Assembly: GCF_003590945.1 (NCBI RefSeq)
Contig: NZ_QYUK01000011.1
Location: 3,876,909 to 3,940,908, forward strand
DNA from: Oleomonas cavernae
GTDB lineage: Bacteria; Pseudomonadota; Alphaproteobacteria; Zavarziniales; Zavarziniaceae
DNA: 64,000 bases
Direction of reading: 5' to 3'
The position numbers and the translations under genes were made by a program. Positions 38,112-48,034 of this stretch are shown here, piece by piece; position 1 is the first letter of the stretch, and each line of letters starts with the position of its first letter. The notes below the pieces were generated by a model that worked only from the letters and a program-made list of their open reading frames with translations, ran no database searches and was not told the origin of the DNA.

Positions 38112-39691
38112 TCAGAAATCGAGCGCCTGGGCCTGTTTCACCTGGGAAATGCCGCGCACCTTTTCGACCACGGCATCCGGGATCGGGCCGTCGACGGCGA
38201 CCAGGCAGATCGCCTCTTCACCGGCGATGCGTCTCCCTAGGTTGAAGGTGGCGATGTTGATGCCCGATTCGCCCAGGATGGTGCCCAAGGCCCCGATGAA
38301 GCCCGGCTTGTCCTCGTTGGTGACGTAGAGCATGTGCGGCGCCACTTCCGCCTCGACCGTGATGCCCTTGATCGAGACGATGCGCGGGTGGGCATCGGCG
38401 AACAGGGTGCCGGCCACGTCGCGCACCTTGCCGTCCATGTCGACGGTGATGCGCATCAGGGTCTGATAGTCGCATTCGCGCTCGTGCTTCACTTCCGAGA
38501 CGGCGATGTTGCGCTCCTTGGCCACCACCGGCGCGTTGACCATGTTCACCGAGTCCATCAGGGGACCCAGCAGGCCCTTGAGGGCGATCGCGGTCAGCGG
38601 CCGGGTGTTCAGGCGGGCCACGGCGCCCTCGTATTCGATGGTCACCGCACGCAGGCCGCCCTCGGCCGAAAGCTGGCCGGCGAAGCCGCCGAGCTGTTCG
38701 GCCAGCTTCATGTAGGGGCGCAGGCGGGGGCTTCTTCCGCCGTCACCGAGGGCATGTTCAAGGCGTTGGAAACCGCGCCGTCGACCAGGTAGGCCGACAT
38801 CTGCTCGGCCACCTGGAGCGCCACATTCTCCTGCGCTTCCGTGGTCGAGGCGCCCAGGTGCGGCGTCGCCACCACCTTCTCGTGGCCGAACAGGATGTTC
38901 TCCTTGGCCGGCTCGACCGCGAAGACGTCGAGTGCCGCCCCCCCGACCTTGCCCGAATCGAGCGCCGCCTTCAGGTCTTCCTCGACGATCAGGCCGCCGC
39001 GGGCGCAGTTGATGATGCGCACGCCGTCCCTCATCTTGGCGATCGAGGCGGCGTTGATGATGTTGCGGGTGCCGTCGGTCAGCGGCGTGTGCAGGGTGAT
39101 GAAGTCGGCGCGGGCGAAGAGCTCGTCCAGTTCCACCTTCTCGACGCCGATCTCCCGCGCCCGGTCCGGGGTCAGGAACGGGTCGTAGGCGACGACGTGC
39201 ATCTTCAACCCTTGCGCCCGGTCGGCGACGATCGAGCCGATGTTGCCGGCCCCGATCAGGCCCAGCGTCTTGGCATAGAGCTCGACGCCCATGAAGCGGT
39301 TCTTTTCCCACTTGCCGGCGTGGGTCGAGGCGGTCGCCGCGGGAATGTCGCGGGCGACCGCGAACATCATGGCGATCGCGTGTTCGGCGGTGGTGATCGA
39401 ATTGCCGAAGGGGGTGTTCATCACCACGACGCCGCGCGCGGTGGCGGCGGGAATGTCGACATTGTCGACGCCGATGCCGGCGCGGCCGACCACCTTGAGG
39501 TTGGTGGCGGCGGCCAGCACCTCGGCCGTCACCTTGGTGGCCGAGCGGATGGCAAGGCCGTCGTACTGGCCGATGATGGCGATCAGCTCGTCCTTCTTCA
39601 GGCCGGGCTTCTCGTCGACCTCGACACCGCGGTCGCGGAAGATCTGGGCGGCACGGGGGCTGAGTTCGTCCGAAATCAGAACCTTGGGCAT
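38112..39691 (-). CDS. serA: D-3-phosphoglycerate dehydrogenase, frame-interrupted
   Basis: About 526 residues, the usual length of the long SerA with a C-terminal ASB plus ACT domain. Motifs are [47 protein letters not shown], and [11 protein letters not shown]. The ACT part has [20 protein letters not shown] for serine feedback. The frame breaks at GGGGG 38726-38730; one more G gives [19 protein letters not shown]. First step of serine synthesis, next to serC. Confidence 0.94.
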
Positions 39692-39761
39692 ATTACACCT
39701 CTGGTCGCAAGCGGGCTCGCCTGCAAGCGCATGGATAAGGAAATGACGACGCGTCGACCGT

Positions 39762-40927
39762 TCAGGCGGCGGCAGCGGAGACCTGGGCCTTGACCTGGGC
39801 ATAGGCCCAGTCGAGCCAGGGCAGCAGCGCCTCGATATCCGCGGCTTCCACCGTGGCACCGGCCCACACGCGCAGGCCCGGGGGGCATCGCGATAGGCAC
39901 CGATATCGAAGGCGGCGCCCTCTTTCTCCAGCAGGTCCGCCAGCTTCTTGGCGACGTCGGCCTTGCCGGCCTCGTCCAGGCTGTCGACCCAGGGATCGAC
40001 GACCTTGAGGCAGACGCTGGTGCAGGAGCGGATCGCCTTGTCTTCCGCCAGGAAGCCGGCCCAGTCCGATTTCTCGACCCAGGCTTCGATCAGGCCGAGA
40101 TTGCCCTGCGACCGGGCGATCAGGCCGTCGAGGCCGCCGACCGACTCGGCCCAGGCCAAGGCATCGAGGTAGTCCTCGACGCACAGCATCGAGGGCGTGT
40201 TGATGGTCTCGCCCTTGAAGATGCCCTCGGCCAGCTTGCCGCCCGAGGCCATGCGGAAGATCTTCGGCAGGGGCCAAGGCGGGGTATAGGTCTCGAGCCT
40301 GGTGACGGCGCGGGGCGACAGGATGATCATGCCGTGGGCCGCCTCGCCGCCCAGCACCTTCTGCCAGGAGAAGGTGGTGACGTCGAGCTTGTCCCAGGGC
40401 AGTTCCATGGCGAAGGCGGCCGAGGTCGCATCGCAGATGGTGACGCCTTCGCGGTCGTCGGCGATCCATTCGGCGTGCGGCGCACGCACACCCGAGGTGG
40501 TGCCGTTCCAGGTGAAGACCAGGTCGCGGGTCTTGTCGACCTGGAACAGATCGGGGATCTGGCCGTAGGCCGCCTCGAGGACGCGGGTGTCCTTCAGCTT
40601 GAGCTGCTTGACGGCGTCATTGACCCAGCCCGAGCCGAAGCTTTCCCAGGCGACGAGATCGACGCCGCGAGCGCCGAGCATCGACCACAGGGCCATTTCG
40701 ACCGCACCCGTATCGGACGCCGGCACGATGCCGATCTTGTAGTCGGCGGGCACCTTCAGGATCTTGCGGGTGTCCTCGATGGCCTTGAGCAGCTTGGCCT
40801 TGCCAGGCTTGGAGCGGTGGGAGCGACCGATCAGGGCATCATGGAGGGCTGAGGGGGTCCAGCCGGGGCGCTTGGCGCAGGGGCCGGACGAAAACAGCGG
40901 GTTACGAGGGCGTGCAGTCGGCTTCAT
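39762..40927 (-). CDS. serC: Phosphoserine aminotransferase, frame-interrupted
   Basis: About 388 residues, the alphaproteobacterial type of SerC. PLP lysine in [26 protein letters not shown] and the ending [18 protein letters not shown] are visible. The break at six G (39880-39885) is cured by one more G, giving [20 protein letters not shown]. Without it the frame runs into serA and falsely fuses the two proteins. Upstream of serA by 70 bp on the same strand; together they make phosphoserine. Confidence 0.93.
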
Positions 40928-41054
40928 GTTGGACTTATCCTTCCAGATAAGCAGCGTCCCGGTGGGGGGACGTGGCCCGCCGGCGAAGTTATGCAAAGCC
41001 GCTCCCAAGTCAACCGCCGTTTTCATCCATGCGACATTTTGCGGGAAGGCGCGC

Positions 41055-41423
41055 CTACCAGAGGTTCTTGCCGTCGATCACCGTGACCGGAACCGCATCG
41101 AGGTCGAAATCGTCGAACAGGCGGGCGTTGACGCCGATCTTGGGATTGTCGAAGTCGGGCTGGCCGGTCGACCAGTCGGGCGATTCGCCGAAGGTGTAGC
41201 AGCCGCAGATCGCGCAATAGTGATGCCTGATCGTGTACGAGCCCCATTGATAGGTCGAGACCCGGTCGGGCGCCGTGGCCAGGCGGAAATCCGCGGGCTT
41301 GTAATAGGCCCACAGGCCGCCGTGCTTGGCACAGAAGGAACAGGTGCAGCGGGTAACGCCGGACGGCGCTTCGCTCACCTCGAATTGCGTCGCCTTGCAG
41401 TGGCAGCTTCCCTTGAGGGCCAT
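41055..41423 (-). CDS. GFA/CENP-V family zinc protein
   Basis: 122 residues. Cysteines sit in [22 protein letters not shown], and [12 protein letters not shown], matching the two zinc sites of the Gfa/CENP-V/Mss4-like fold. Some members bind glutathione adducts of formaldehyde, but most have no proven activity. It stands alone, 127 bp from the serC start. Confidence 0.87.
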   Translation of the reverse strand: MALKGSCHCKATQFEVSEAPSGVTRCTCSFCAKHGGLWAYYKPADFRLATAPDRVSTYQWGSYTIRHHYCAICGCYTFGESPDWSTGQPDFDNPKIGVNARLFDDFDLDAVPVTVIDGKNLW

Positions 41424-41505
41424 GGCAATCTCCTAAATCGCGTTGGTCCGCCCTTGGTAGCCGGGGCCTGCTGACAGCATTCTGTCAGCAGTGTGGCAGC
41501 AGCGG

Positions 41506-41970
41506 TCACTTCACCGCGTCACCCGTCACGATCTTGCCCTCGAAGCCGACGCGGCCGGTCTTGCAATTGTTCGAGGAAACCGCGGTGCAGGCGGTATAGA
41601 CGAGGCGGACGGTGCCGGCATCGTCATGGACGGCGAAGCAATCGGACGAGCCGAAATCGATGTTCACGGTCTTGATGCAGATCTTGGCCCCGTCGAGCCA
41701 CCATTTGCCGGTTTCGCGCCGATCGTCGTTCTCGATCGCCCCCTTGGTGAAGATGTGCAGTTTCAAGGCGCCGCCGGGATCGGCATGGGCCTCCAGCACC
41801 GACCAGTAGACGCCGAAATTGCCCACGAGCGTGTTACCCACGAGCTTGGCCTTGACCGCCGCGGCGTCCAGCGCGGGGCTCTTGGGCTGATCGTCGGGCC
41901 CGGCCAGGGCGGGGCCGGCGCAGGTCACCGCCAGGCCCAAGGCGGCCAGAAGACGCGCTACGGATGTCAT
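41506..41970 (-). CDS. Small secreted protein, DUF2147-like
   Basis: 154 residues. A clear signal peptide (LLAALGLAVTCAGPALAGPD, cleavage near residue 24) is followed by a compact domain with four Cys (ICIK, DCFAV, TACTA, NNCKTG). It has GNTLVGNFGVYWSVLEA-type strands. I do not recognise the family with certainty; DUF2147-like lipocalin-type proteins are a possibility. The start at 41970 is chosen because it begins the signal peptide. Confidence 0.65.
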   Translation of the reverse strand: MTSVARLLAALGLAVTCAGPALAGPDDQPKSPALDAAAVKAKLVGNTLVGNFGVYWSVLEAHADPGGALKLHIFTKGAIENDDRRETGKWWLDGAKICIKTVNIDFGSSDCFAVHDDAGTVRLVYTACTAVSSNNCKTGRVGFEGKIVTGDAVK

Positions 41971-42044
41971 CGTGTTCTCTCCCCGGGCGGCCTTCGAGCG
42001 GGCCGGCCCCGAGGATAATGGCGGTGGCGGCCCGGGGGATAGCA

Positions 42045-42740
42045 CTATCCCACCCGCCGCACCAGGCGTTCACGGGCGATGCGGTGGATGGCGCCGGGGC
42101 CGATCAGATGCGCGTCGAAGCCCAGCGGAAACAGGCTGTCGATCGCGGGATGGAAGACGTCGAGGCCGCCCGTATAGGCGCCGAAGGCGGGCAGGATCAG
42201 GCGGTCGCCATCGGTCACGAAACAGCGGGCGGCGATGCGCCGGCCGCGCCCGTCCAGCCGCGCCTTGGGGTGCAGGTGGCCGGCGACCCAGCCGCCGCGC
42301 CCCGCCGGCGGTTCGTGCACCAGGGACAGGCCGTGCAAATCCAGGTCGGTGACCACCGCCCCGGGCAGGCCGACGGGTGGCAGCGGATCGTGGTTGCCCA
42401 GCAGCCAGACCAGTTCGCATTGCCGCGCCAGATCACCGATGCGGTCCCGCGCCTCCTCGCCCAGCCGCCCCGCCCCGCCGACATCGTGGAAGCCGTCGCC
42501 CAGCGAGACCAGCCGGCGCGGCCCAAGGCGCTGCACCACCTGCGTCAGGGCATCCAGGGTCGCCAGCGTATCGTGGGGCGGCAGCAGCACGCCGCGGGCG
42601 GCAAAGCTCGTGCCCTTTTCCAGGTGCAGGTCGGCCACCACCAGGCAGTCGCCCAGCAGCACCGCGCCCGAGCGGTCGAGCACGGCAAGGCTGTTGCCCA
42701 GACGGATTTCAACCGTGCCCATGGGACCCCGCAGCAGCAT
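42045..42740 (-). CDS. pdeM: Ligase-associated metallophosphoesterase PdeM
   Basis: 231 residues. Metallophosphoesterase motifs: VVADLHLEKG, VSLGDGFHDVG, VWLLGNHD, and VAGHLHPK. These mark the phosphodiesterase member of the four-gene DNA-damage set (helicase, MPE, exonuclease, ligase). It lies downstream of the helicase gene on minus, separated by a repeat element. Probable role is DNA or RNA end processing. Confidence 0.9.
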   Translation of the reverse strand: MLLRGPMGTVEIRLGNSLAVLDRSGAVLLGDCLVVADLHLEKGTSFAARGVLLPPHDTLATLDALTQVVQRLGPRRLVSLGDGFHDVGGAGRLGEEARDRIGDLARQCELVWLLGNHDPLPPVGLPGAVVTDLDLHGLSLVHEPPAGRGGWVAGHLHPKARLDGRGRRIAARCFVTDGDRLILPAFGAYTGGLDVFHPAIDSLFPLGFDAHLIGPGAIHRIARERLVRRVG

Positions 42741-42741
42741 T

Positions 42742-42856
42742 GTGCGTCCTTCGAGACGGCCCTGCGGGCCTCCTCAGGATGAGGAAAATCTTTGTGGCAA
42801 AGGGGCTTTCCTCATCCTGAGGAGCCGCGCGCAGCGTGGCGTCTCGAAGGACGCAC
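42742..42856. repeat. Dispersed inverted repeat, family C
   Basis: GTGCGTCCTTCGAGACG (42742-42758) and CGTCTCGAAGGACGCAC (42840-42856) are perfect inverted arms. Inner CCTCAGGATGAGG (about 42772) and CCTCATCCTGAGG (about 42810) pair too. I recall this 'TCCTTCGAGACG...CCTCAGGATGAGG' element as common in alphaproteobacterial intergenic DNA. It lies between the helicase and pdeM genes. Confidence 0.8.
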
Positions 42857-42872
42857 GATGCCGGTCCCCCGC

Positions 42873-45307
42873 TCATCGCATCGCCTCGCGCACCAGGTCC
42901 TCGGCAGCTTCCGCCAGGATCAGGTCGGTGGCGGCGCCGTAGACCGGCTCCTTGCCGATTTCCAGCATCACCGGCACGGCCAGCGGCGAGATCCGGGTCA
43001 GCGCCTGGTGCACGATGTGCCCCTTCACCCGTTCCAGCATGTCGGACAGGCGGCGCACGTCGAGCAGGCCGGTGGCGGCATCGGCCCAGGTGGCCTTCAG
43101 CAGGATGTGATCGGGCTCGTAGCGTCGCAGCACGTCATAGATCAGGTCGGAGGAAAAGGTCACCTGGCGCCCGCTCTTGGTCTCGCCGGGATGGCGCCGC
43201 TCGATCAGGCCGGCGATCACCGCATTGTTCCGGAAGGTGCGTTTCATCAGATTCGACTCGGCCAGCCATGCATCGAGATCATCGCCCAGCATATCCTGGT
43301 CGAACAGCGCGTCGAGGTCGGCCTCGCCTGCATCCTTGAGCGACCACACCGCCAGCGAATAATCATTGGCGACGAAGCCCAGCGGCCCCAGGCCGGCCCG
43401 CTCCATCCGCCTTGTCAGCAGCATGCCCAAGGTCTGGTGCGCCAGCCGGCCCTCGAAGCAATAGGCCACCATGTAGTGCTTGCCGCCGCGTGGGAAGGTC
43501 TCGACCAGCAGGCTGTCCTCGGGCGGCATGACCGAGCGCGCCTTTTGCAGCCGCAGCCATTCGCGCACCGGCGCCGGCAGCTTGTGCCAGCTTCGCGGCC
43601 TGGCCAGCAGACGCCGCACCTTGGCCGCCAGGAAGGTCGAAAGCGGGAATTTGCCGCCCTCGTAGGAGGGGATCTGCGGCTCGGTCGCGGTGGATTTGCG
43701 CACCAGGGCATCGTTCTCGCGCAGGCCGACGAAGGCCAGGATCTGCCCGGCGAAAATGAAGCTGTCGCCCGGGCTCAACTGCTCGATGAACCATTCCTCG
43801 ATCTCGCCCAGCACCCGGCCGCGGCCGAAGCGCACCTTCAGCATCGGCGCCTCGACGATGGTACCCACGTTCAGGCGGTATTGCTGGGCGATCCTGGGAT
43901 GGGCGATGCGCCACACCCCGTCGGCCAGGCGCAGCCGGCGATAGCGTTCGTAACGCTTGAGGGCATAGCCGCCGGTCGCCACATAATCGACCACCTGGTC
44001 GAAGGTCGCCCGGTCCAGGGTCGCGTAGGGTAATGCCCGGCGTATCTCGTCGTAGAGACCGTCGGCGCTGAAGCCGCCGCCCACGGCGACGCCCAGGACA
44101 TGCTGGGCCAGCACGTCGAGACTACCGACGCGCACCGGCTCGGGATCGAGCGCGCCTTCGGCGATGGCCTCCAGCGCTGCCTCGCATTCCAGCACCTCGA
44201 AGCGGTTGGCCGGCACCATCACCGCGCGACTCGACTCGTCCAGCCGGTGATTGGCCCGGCCGATGCGCTGGATCATGCGCGAGGCCCCCTTGGGCGCCCC
44301 CACCTGGATCACCAGGTCGACGGCGCCCCAGTCGATCCCCAAGTCCAGGGTCGAGGTGCAGACCACGCCCTTCAGGCGGCCCGCGACCATCGCCGCCTCG
44401 ACCTTGCGGCGCTGTTCGGGTGCCAGACTGCCGTGGTGCAGGGCGATGGGCAGGGTTTTTTCGTTGAGCGACCAGAGGCCCTGGAAGATGAATTCCGCCT
44501 GGGCGCGGGTGTTGACGAAGACCAGGGCGGTCTTCGCCCCCTCGATCAGGCGCAGGATCTCGGCAAAGGCATGGCGGGCCGAATGGCCGGACCAGGGGAT
44601 GTGCTCGCCGCTCTCCAGGATCTCGACCTGGGGGCTGGCCCCGGCCACGCCTTCGATGATCGTCGCAGCACCTACATGCGCCCCGCCGGTCACCCAGGCC
44701 AGCAGGCGTTTTCTGTCCGCCACCGTCGCCGACAGGCCGACCCGGGCGGCCTGGGGCGCCAGGGCCGACAGCCGCTCCAGCCCCAGGGCCAGCAGGTCGC
44801 CGCGCTTGGAGGCCCAGACCGCGTGGGCCTCGTCGATCACGATGCGCTTGAGGTCCCGGAACAGGATCGGCGCCTCGGGCACCGCCAGCAACAGGGCGAC
44901 CTGTTCCGGCGTGGTCAGCAGGATGTCGGGCGGCTTCACCCGCTGGCGCTGGCGCTTGCCTGCCGGCGTATCGCCGCTACGCGTCTCGATGCCCAGCTTC
45001 AGGCCCATCTCCTCGACCGGGGTCAGCAGGTTGCGGGCGACGTCGACGTTCAAGGCCTTCAAGGGCGAGACATAGAGCGTGTGCAGGCCCTTGCCGCCGC
45101 CCGTGGCCGCAAGGTCGATCAGGCTGGGCAGGAATCCCGCCAGGGTCTTGCCGCCGCCGGTGGGCGCCACCAGCAGGCTGGACTTGCCCGCCCGGGCCGC
45201 CGCCACCATGGCCAATTGATGCGGCCGGGGCGCCCAGCCGCGCATGGCGAACCAGTCGGCGAAGACCGGCGGCAGGCTAGGGAAAGCGGCGCTGCTCCGA
45301 GGGCCAT
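42873..45307 (-). CDS. Ligase-associated DNA-damage-response DEXH helicase (Lhr-like)
   Basis: About 790-811 residues. Helicase motifs: APTGGGKTLAGFLPSL (Walker A), IVIDEAHAVWASKRG (DEAH), GLSATVADRKRL, VFVNTRAQAEFIF, and MIQRIGRANHR. The rest matches the Lhr-core winged-helix part. The in-frame ATG at 45245 would cut the conserved LPPVFADWF. One extra G in GGG 45280-45282 would link it to ATG 45307, so I extend to there. Works with PdeM and the exonuclease/ligase genes nearby. Confidence 0.88.
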
Positions 45308-45408
45308 CAAGTCCACCGCGCCTCAACCGGTGCCCATCCAAAGTTTGGCACGACACCTTTCGCTGCGCCGCAGACTGCCACGGCAATCGCAGACAGAAGA
45401 AGGCAGCA

Positions 45409-46137
45409 ATGACAAGCCATTCGACTCCCCCTGGGACCAACTTCTCAGTGTGGCGAATTTGCGCCTGGGCCGGCCCCATCTATCTCGTCGGCACGCTGGT
45501 CTCATGGGCCGCCATCGCCGGTTTCCTGCCGCCACCGCGCGAGTACTGGAATGCGGAGGAAGTCTATTCATTCTTCACCGACAACAATATGCGCATTCGG
45601 GTGGGCATGGCCCTCATCCTGGTCTTCGCGCCACTCTACTATGTCTGGAGCTCGGTGCTGTCGCGCATCATGGCGAGGGCCGAGGGCCAGGACGGCGTGC
45701 TCTCGAGCATCGAGTTGCTGGGCGGGTTCGGCACCACCCTGGTGACCTTCGGTTCCGTCGCCGGCTGGCTGAGCGCCGCCTTCGATACCGAGCTCAAGAC
45801 CCCGCAGGATATCAAGACCATCACCGACTATGCCTGGTTCTGGTTCAATGCGACCGCGGCGGTGACCGTAACCCAGTTCGTGGCCGTCGGCTCTGCCTTC
45901 CTGATCGACCGGCGCGCGCAACCGCTGTTTCCCCGCTGGATGTGCTGGTTCTCCTTTGCCATGGCCGTAACCCTGGTCCTGGCACTGTTCACCCCGTTCT
46001 TTCATCAGGGGCCTTTCGCCTGGCACGGCCTGCTGACCTACTATGTCGGCCTCGGCGGCTACTTCGCCTGGATCATCTGCACCTGCTATTTCGCCTTCAA
46101 GGCCATCGCCGCGCTCGAGAAGGAGGCCCTGGCCTGA
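45409..46137 (+). CDS. Six/seven-segment membrane protein of unknown function
   Basis: 242 residues. Hydrophobic segments appear near residues 20-40, 68-88, 105-125, 150-172, 180-200 and 212-235. There is no known motif, although FTDNNMRIRVGMALI and WFWFNATAAVTVTQF look constrained. It is directly upstream of oxidase-subunit-III-like and subunit-IV-like genes, so it is probably a partner in the same membrane system. AAGGCAGCA precedes ATG 45409. Divergent from the helicase gene. Confidence 0.75.
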   Translation: MTSHSTPPGTNFSVWRICAWAGPIYLVGTLVSWAAIAGFLPPPREYWNAEEVYSFFTDNNMRIRVGMALILVFAPLYYVWSSVLSRIMARAEGQDGVLSSIELLGGFGTTLVTFGSVAGWLSAAFDTELKTPQDIKTITDYAWFWFNATAAVTVTQFVAVGSAFLIDRRAQPLFPRWMCWFSFAMAVTLVLALFTPFFHQGPFAWHGLLTYYVGLGGYFAWIICTCYFAFKAIAALEKEALA

Positions 46138-46730
46138 GCACGCAGCCGTTCCCTTCGGCCGAGCCCGTAGCCTACCGGCTCCCGGGGGAGCCGGGGATCT
46201 GGGTGTTCGTGCTTGTCGACCTGTGCGTCTTCGCTCTGCTGTTCCTGACCTTCGTCGTGGAGCAAGCGGCCCAGCCCGCGGTCTTCTCCCGGTCGCGGGC
46301 CATGCTCGACGCCCCGCTGGGGCTGGCCAACACGATCGTGTTGCTGACCAGTTCCTGGGCCATGGCCCTGGCGGTCCATGCCGTGCGGGAAGGCGCCCAG
46401 GTTTGGGCGTCGCGCTTCGTCGCGGTGGCGATCCTGACCGGGGTGATGTTCACCGGCATCAAATCCGCCGAATATGCAGTGAAGTTTGCAGATGGGATTT
46501 CACCCGTCACCAACGATTTCTTCATGTATTATTTCATCATCACCTTCATCCATTTCTTTCACGTCATTGCCGGCATCGCCGTTCTTTTTATCGTTCTCCT
46601 CAAGGTCAGGCGCGGCGGCTATGGCGCCGGGCGGAGCAAGGGTATCGAAACCGCCGCCACCTACTGGCACATGGTCGATCTGCTGTGGGTCATGCTTTTC
46701 CCGCTGCTCTATTTGGCGGACTGGCGATGA
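46134..46730 (+). CDS. Heme-copper oxidase subunit III family protein (NorE-like), CTG start
   Basis: 198 residues with five predicted membrane segments. It has the subunit-III pattern GEPGIWVFVLVDLCVFALLF, TGVMFTGIKSAEYAVKFADG, FIITFIHFFHVIAGIAVLF, and YWHMVDLLWVMLFPLLYL. No ATG, GTG or TTG lies before the conserved part. A CTG at 46134 forms a CTGA overlap with the upstream stop and is preceded by AAGGAGG (46119-46125). No catalytic subunit I gene is in view. Confidence 0.8.
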   Translation: MSTQPFPSAEPVAYRLPGEPGIWVFVLVDLCVFALLFLTFVVEQAAQPAVFSRSRAMLDAPLGLANTIVLLTSSWAMALAVHAVREGAQVWASRFVAVAILTGVMFTGIKSAEYAVKFADGISPVTNDFFMYYFIITFIHFFHVIAGIAVLFIVLLKVRRGGYGAGRSKGIETAATYWHMVDLLWVMLFPLLYLADWR

Positions 46731-46996
46731 AAGCCATTGTCCTTGGCCCCATCACCGCGGTCTGGCTGATCCTGGTGGCGGTGACCGGCCTCTCCGGCTG
46801 GCTCTACGAGAACGAGTACGGCGTGGCCTGGGCCGCGGCGGTCATCCTGGTTTTCGCCTCCCTGAAAATCCTGCTGATCATGGCTTATTTCATGGAGCTC
46901 AAGGGTGCGCCGGCGGCCTGGCGCGTCGCGATGGGGTGCTGGCTCGCGGCCGTGACGGTGGCGGTCCTTTCCGGCGGGCTCGTTCCCGCCCTTTGA
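46727..46996 (+). CDS. Cytochrome c oxidase subunit IV family protein (NorF-like)
   Basis: 89 residues with three hydrophobic segments. The pattern VILVFASLKILLIMAYFMELKGAP is typical of prokaryotic subunit-IV (COX4_pro). It overlaps the NorE-like gene by ATGA. The three-gene set may modulate or assemble a terminal oxidase or NO reductase encoded elsewhere. Confidence 0.82.
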   Translation: MKAIVLGPITAVWLILVAVTGLSGWLYENEYGVAWAAAVILVFASLKILLIMAYFMELKGAPAAWRVAMGCWLAAVTVAVLSGGLVPAL

Positions 46997-47026
46997 CCTC
47001 AGCGCTCAAAAGCCCACATTGAGGCC

Positions 47027-48034
47027 ATGAGCGCGCCCGAGAAACTGCTCCATCCAACCGATCGCGGCCTCTATTGCCCGGCCGGCGATTTCTACATCGA
47101 CCCGCCCCGGCCGGTGGCGCGGGCGGTGATCACCCATGGCCACGGCGACCATGCCAGGCCCGGCCACGGGGCCGTGCTGGCGACCGTGGAGACCGCGGCG
47201 ATCATGGTCGCACGCTATGGCGCCGAGACGATCGGCAAGGTCGAGACCCTGGCTTACGGCGAGACCCAGCAGATCGGGGCGGCCACGGTCTCGCTCCACC
47301 CGGCCGGCCATGTCCTGGGCTCGGCCCAGGTGCTGATCGAGGGGGACGGCGGGCGCATTGTCGTCTCGGGCGACTACAAGCGCCGGCCCGATCCCACCTG
47401 CGCCCCGTTCGAGCCCGTCGCCTGCGATGTCTTCGTGACCGAGGCGACCTTTGCCCTGCCGGTGTTCCGCCACCCGCCGGCCGACTCGGAGATCGCCCGC
47501 CTGCTGCACTCCGTGGCCCTGTTCCCCGAGCGCTGCCACCTGGTCGGCGCCTATGCCCTGGGCAAGGCCCAGCGGGTGATCGCCCTGCTGCGCCGGGCCG
47601 GCTGGGCTCGGCCGATCTATCTGCACGGCGCCCTGTTCGCCCTGTGCGAACTCTACGAGCGCCTGGGCGTGCCGCTGGGCCCCCTGTTGCCCCTGCCCGA
47701 GAAATCGAAGGACACCTTGAAAGGCGAGATCGTGCTGTGCCCGCCCAGCGCCCTGGCCGATCGCTGGTCACGCCGGCTGCCCGATCCCGTCACCTGCCTC
47801 GCCTCGGGCTGGATGGGGGTGCGGGCCCGGGCGCGCCAGCGCGGCGTCGAACTGCCGCTGGTGATTTCCGATCATGCCGACTGGGACGAGCTGACCGGAA
47901 CCTTGAGCGAACTTCGCCCTGAGCAAGTCTGGGTCACCCACGGCCGGGAGGAAGCGCTGGTGCATTGGGCCGGGACACAGGGCATCAGCGCCCGCGCCCT
48001 GGACCTGGTCGGTTACGACGACGACGCCGAATGA
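47027..48034 (+). CDS. Ligase-associated DNA-damage-response exonuclease (SNM1/Pso2-like)
   Basis: 335-residue metallo-beta-lactamase/beta-CASP nuclease. The metal motif is ITHGHGDHARPGH. Others are SLHPAGHVLGSAQVLIEG, IVVSGDYKRRPDPTC, VTEATFALP and, in the beta-CASP part, VISDHADWDEL. It overlaps the ligase gene by ATGA. Likely trims 5' DNA ends in the same pathway as the helicase and PdeM. Confidence 0.92.
   Translation: MSAPEKLLHPTDRGLYCPAGDFYIDPPRPVARAVITHGHGDHARPGHGAVLATVETAAIMVARYGAETIGKVETLAYGETQQIGAATVSLHPAGHVLGSAQVLIEGDGGRIVVSGDYKRRPDPTCAPFEPVACDVFVTEATFALPVFRHPPADSEIARLLHSVALFPERCHLVGAYALGKAQRVIALLRRAGWARPIYLHGALFALCELYERLGVPLGPLLPLPEKSKDTLKGEIVLCPPSALADRWSRRLPDPVTCLASGWMGVRARARQRGVELPLVISDHADWDELTGTLSELRPEQVWVTHGREEALVHWAGTQGISARALDLVGYDDDAE

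Noticed and set aside
38708-41026. A 772-residue reading frame joining SerC and SerA
   Set aside because: It arises because a missing base in the serC G run (39880-39885) shifts the frame past the serC stop into serA. The normal serC end exists in the neighbouring frame, and serA has its own start at 39691.
44100-46730. Very long plus frame running through the helicase antisense strand into the NorE-like gene
   Set aside because: Only the last 198 residues match a family. The start is set by the CTGA overlap and ribosome binding site at 46119-46134.
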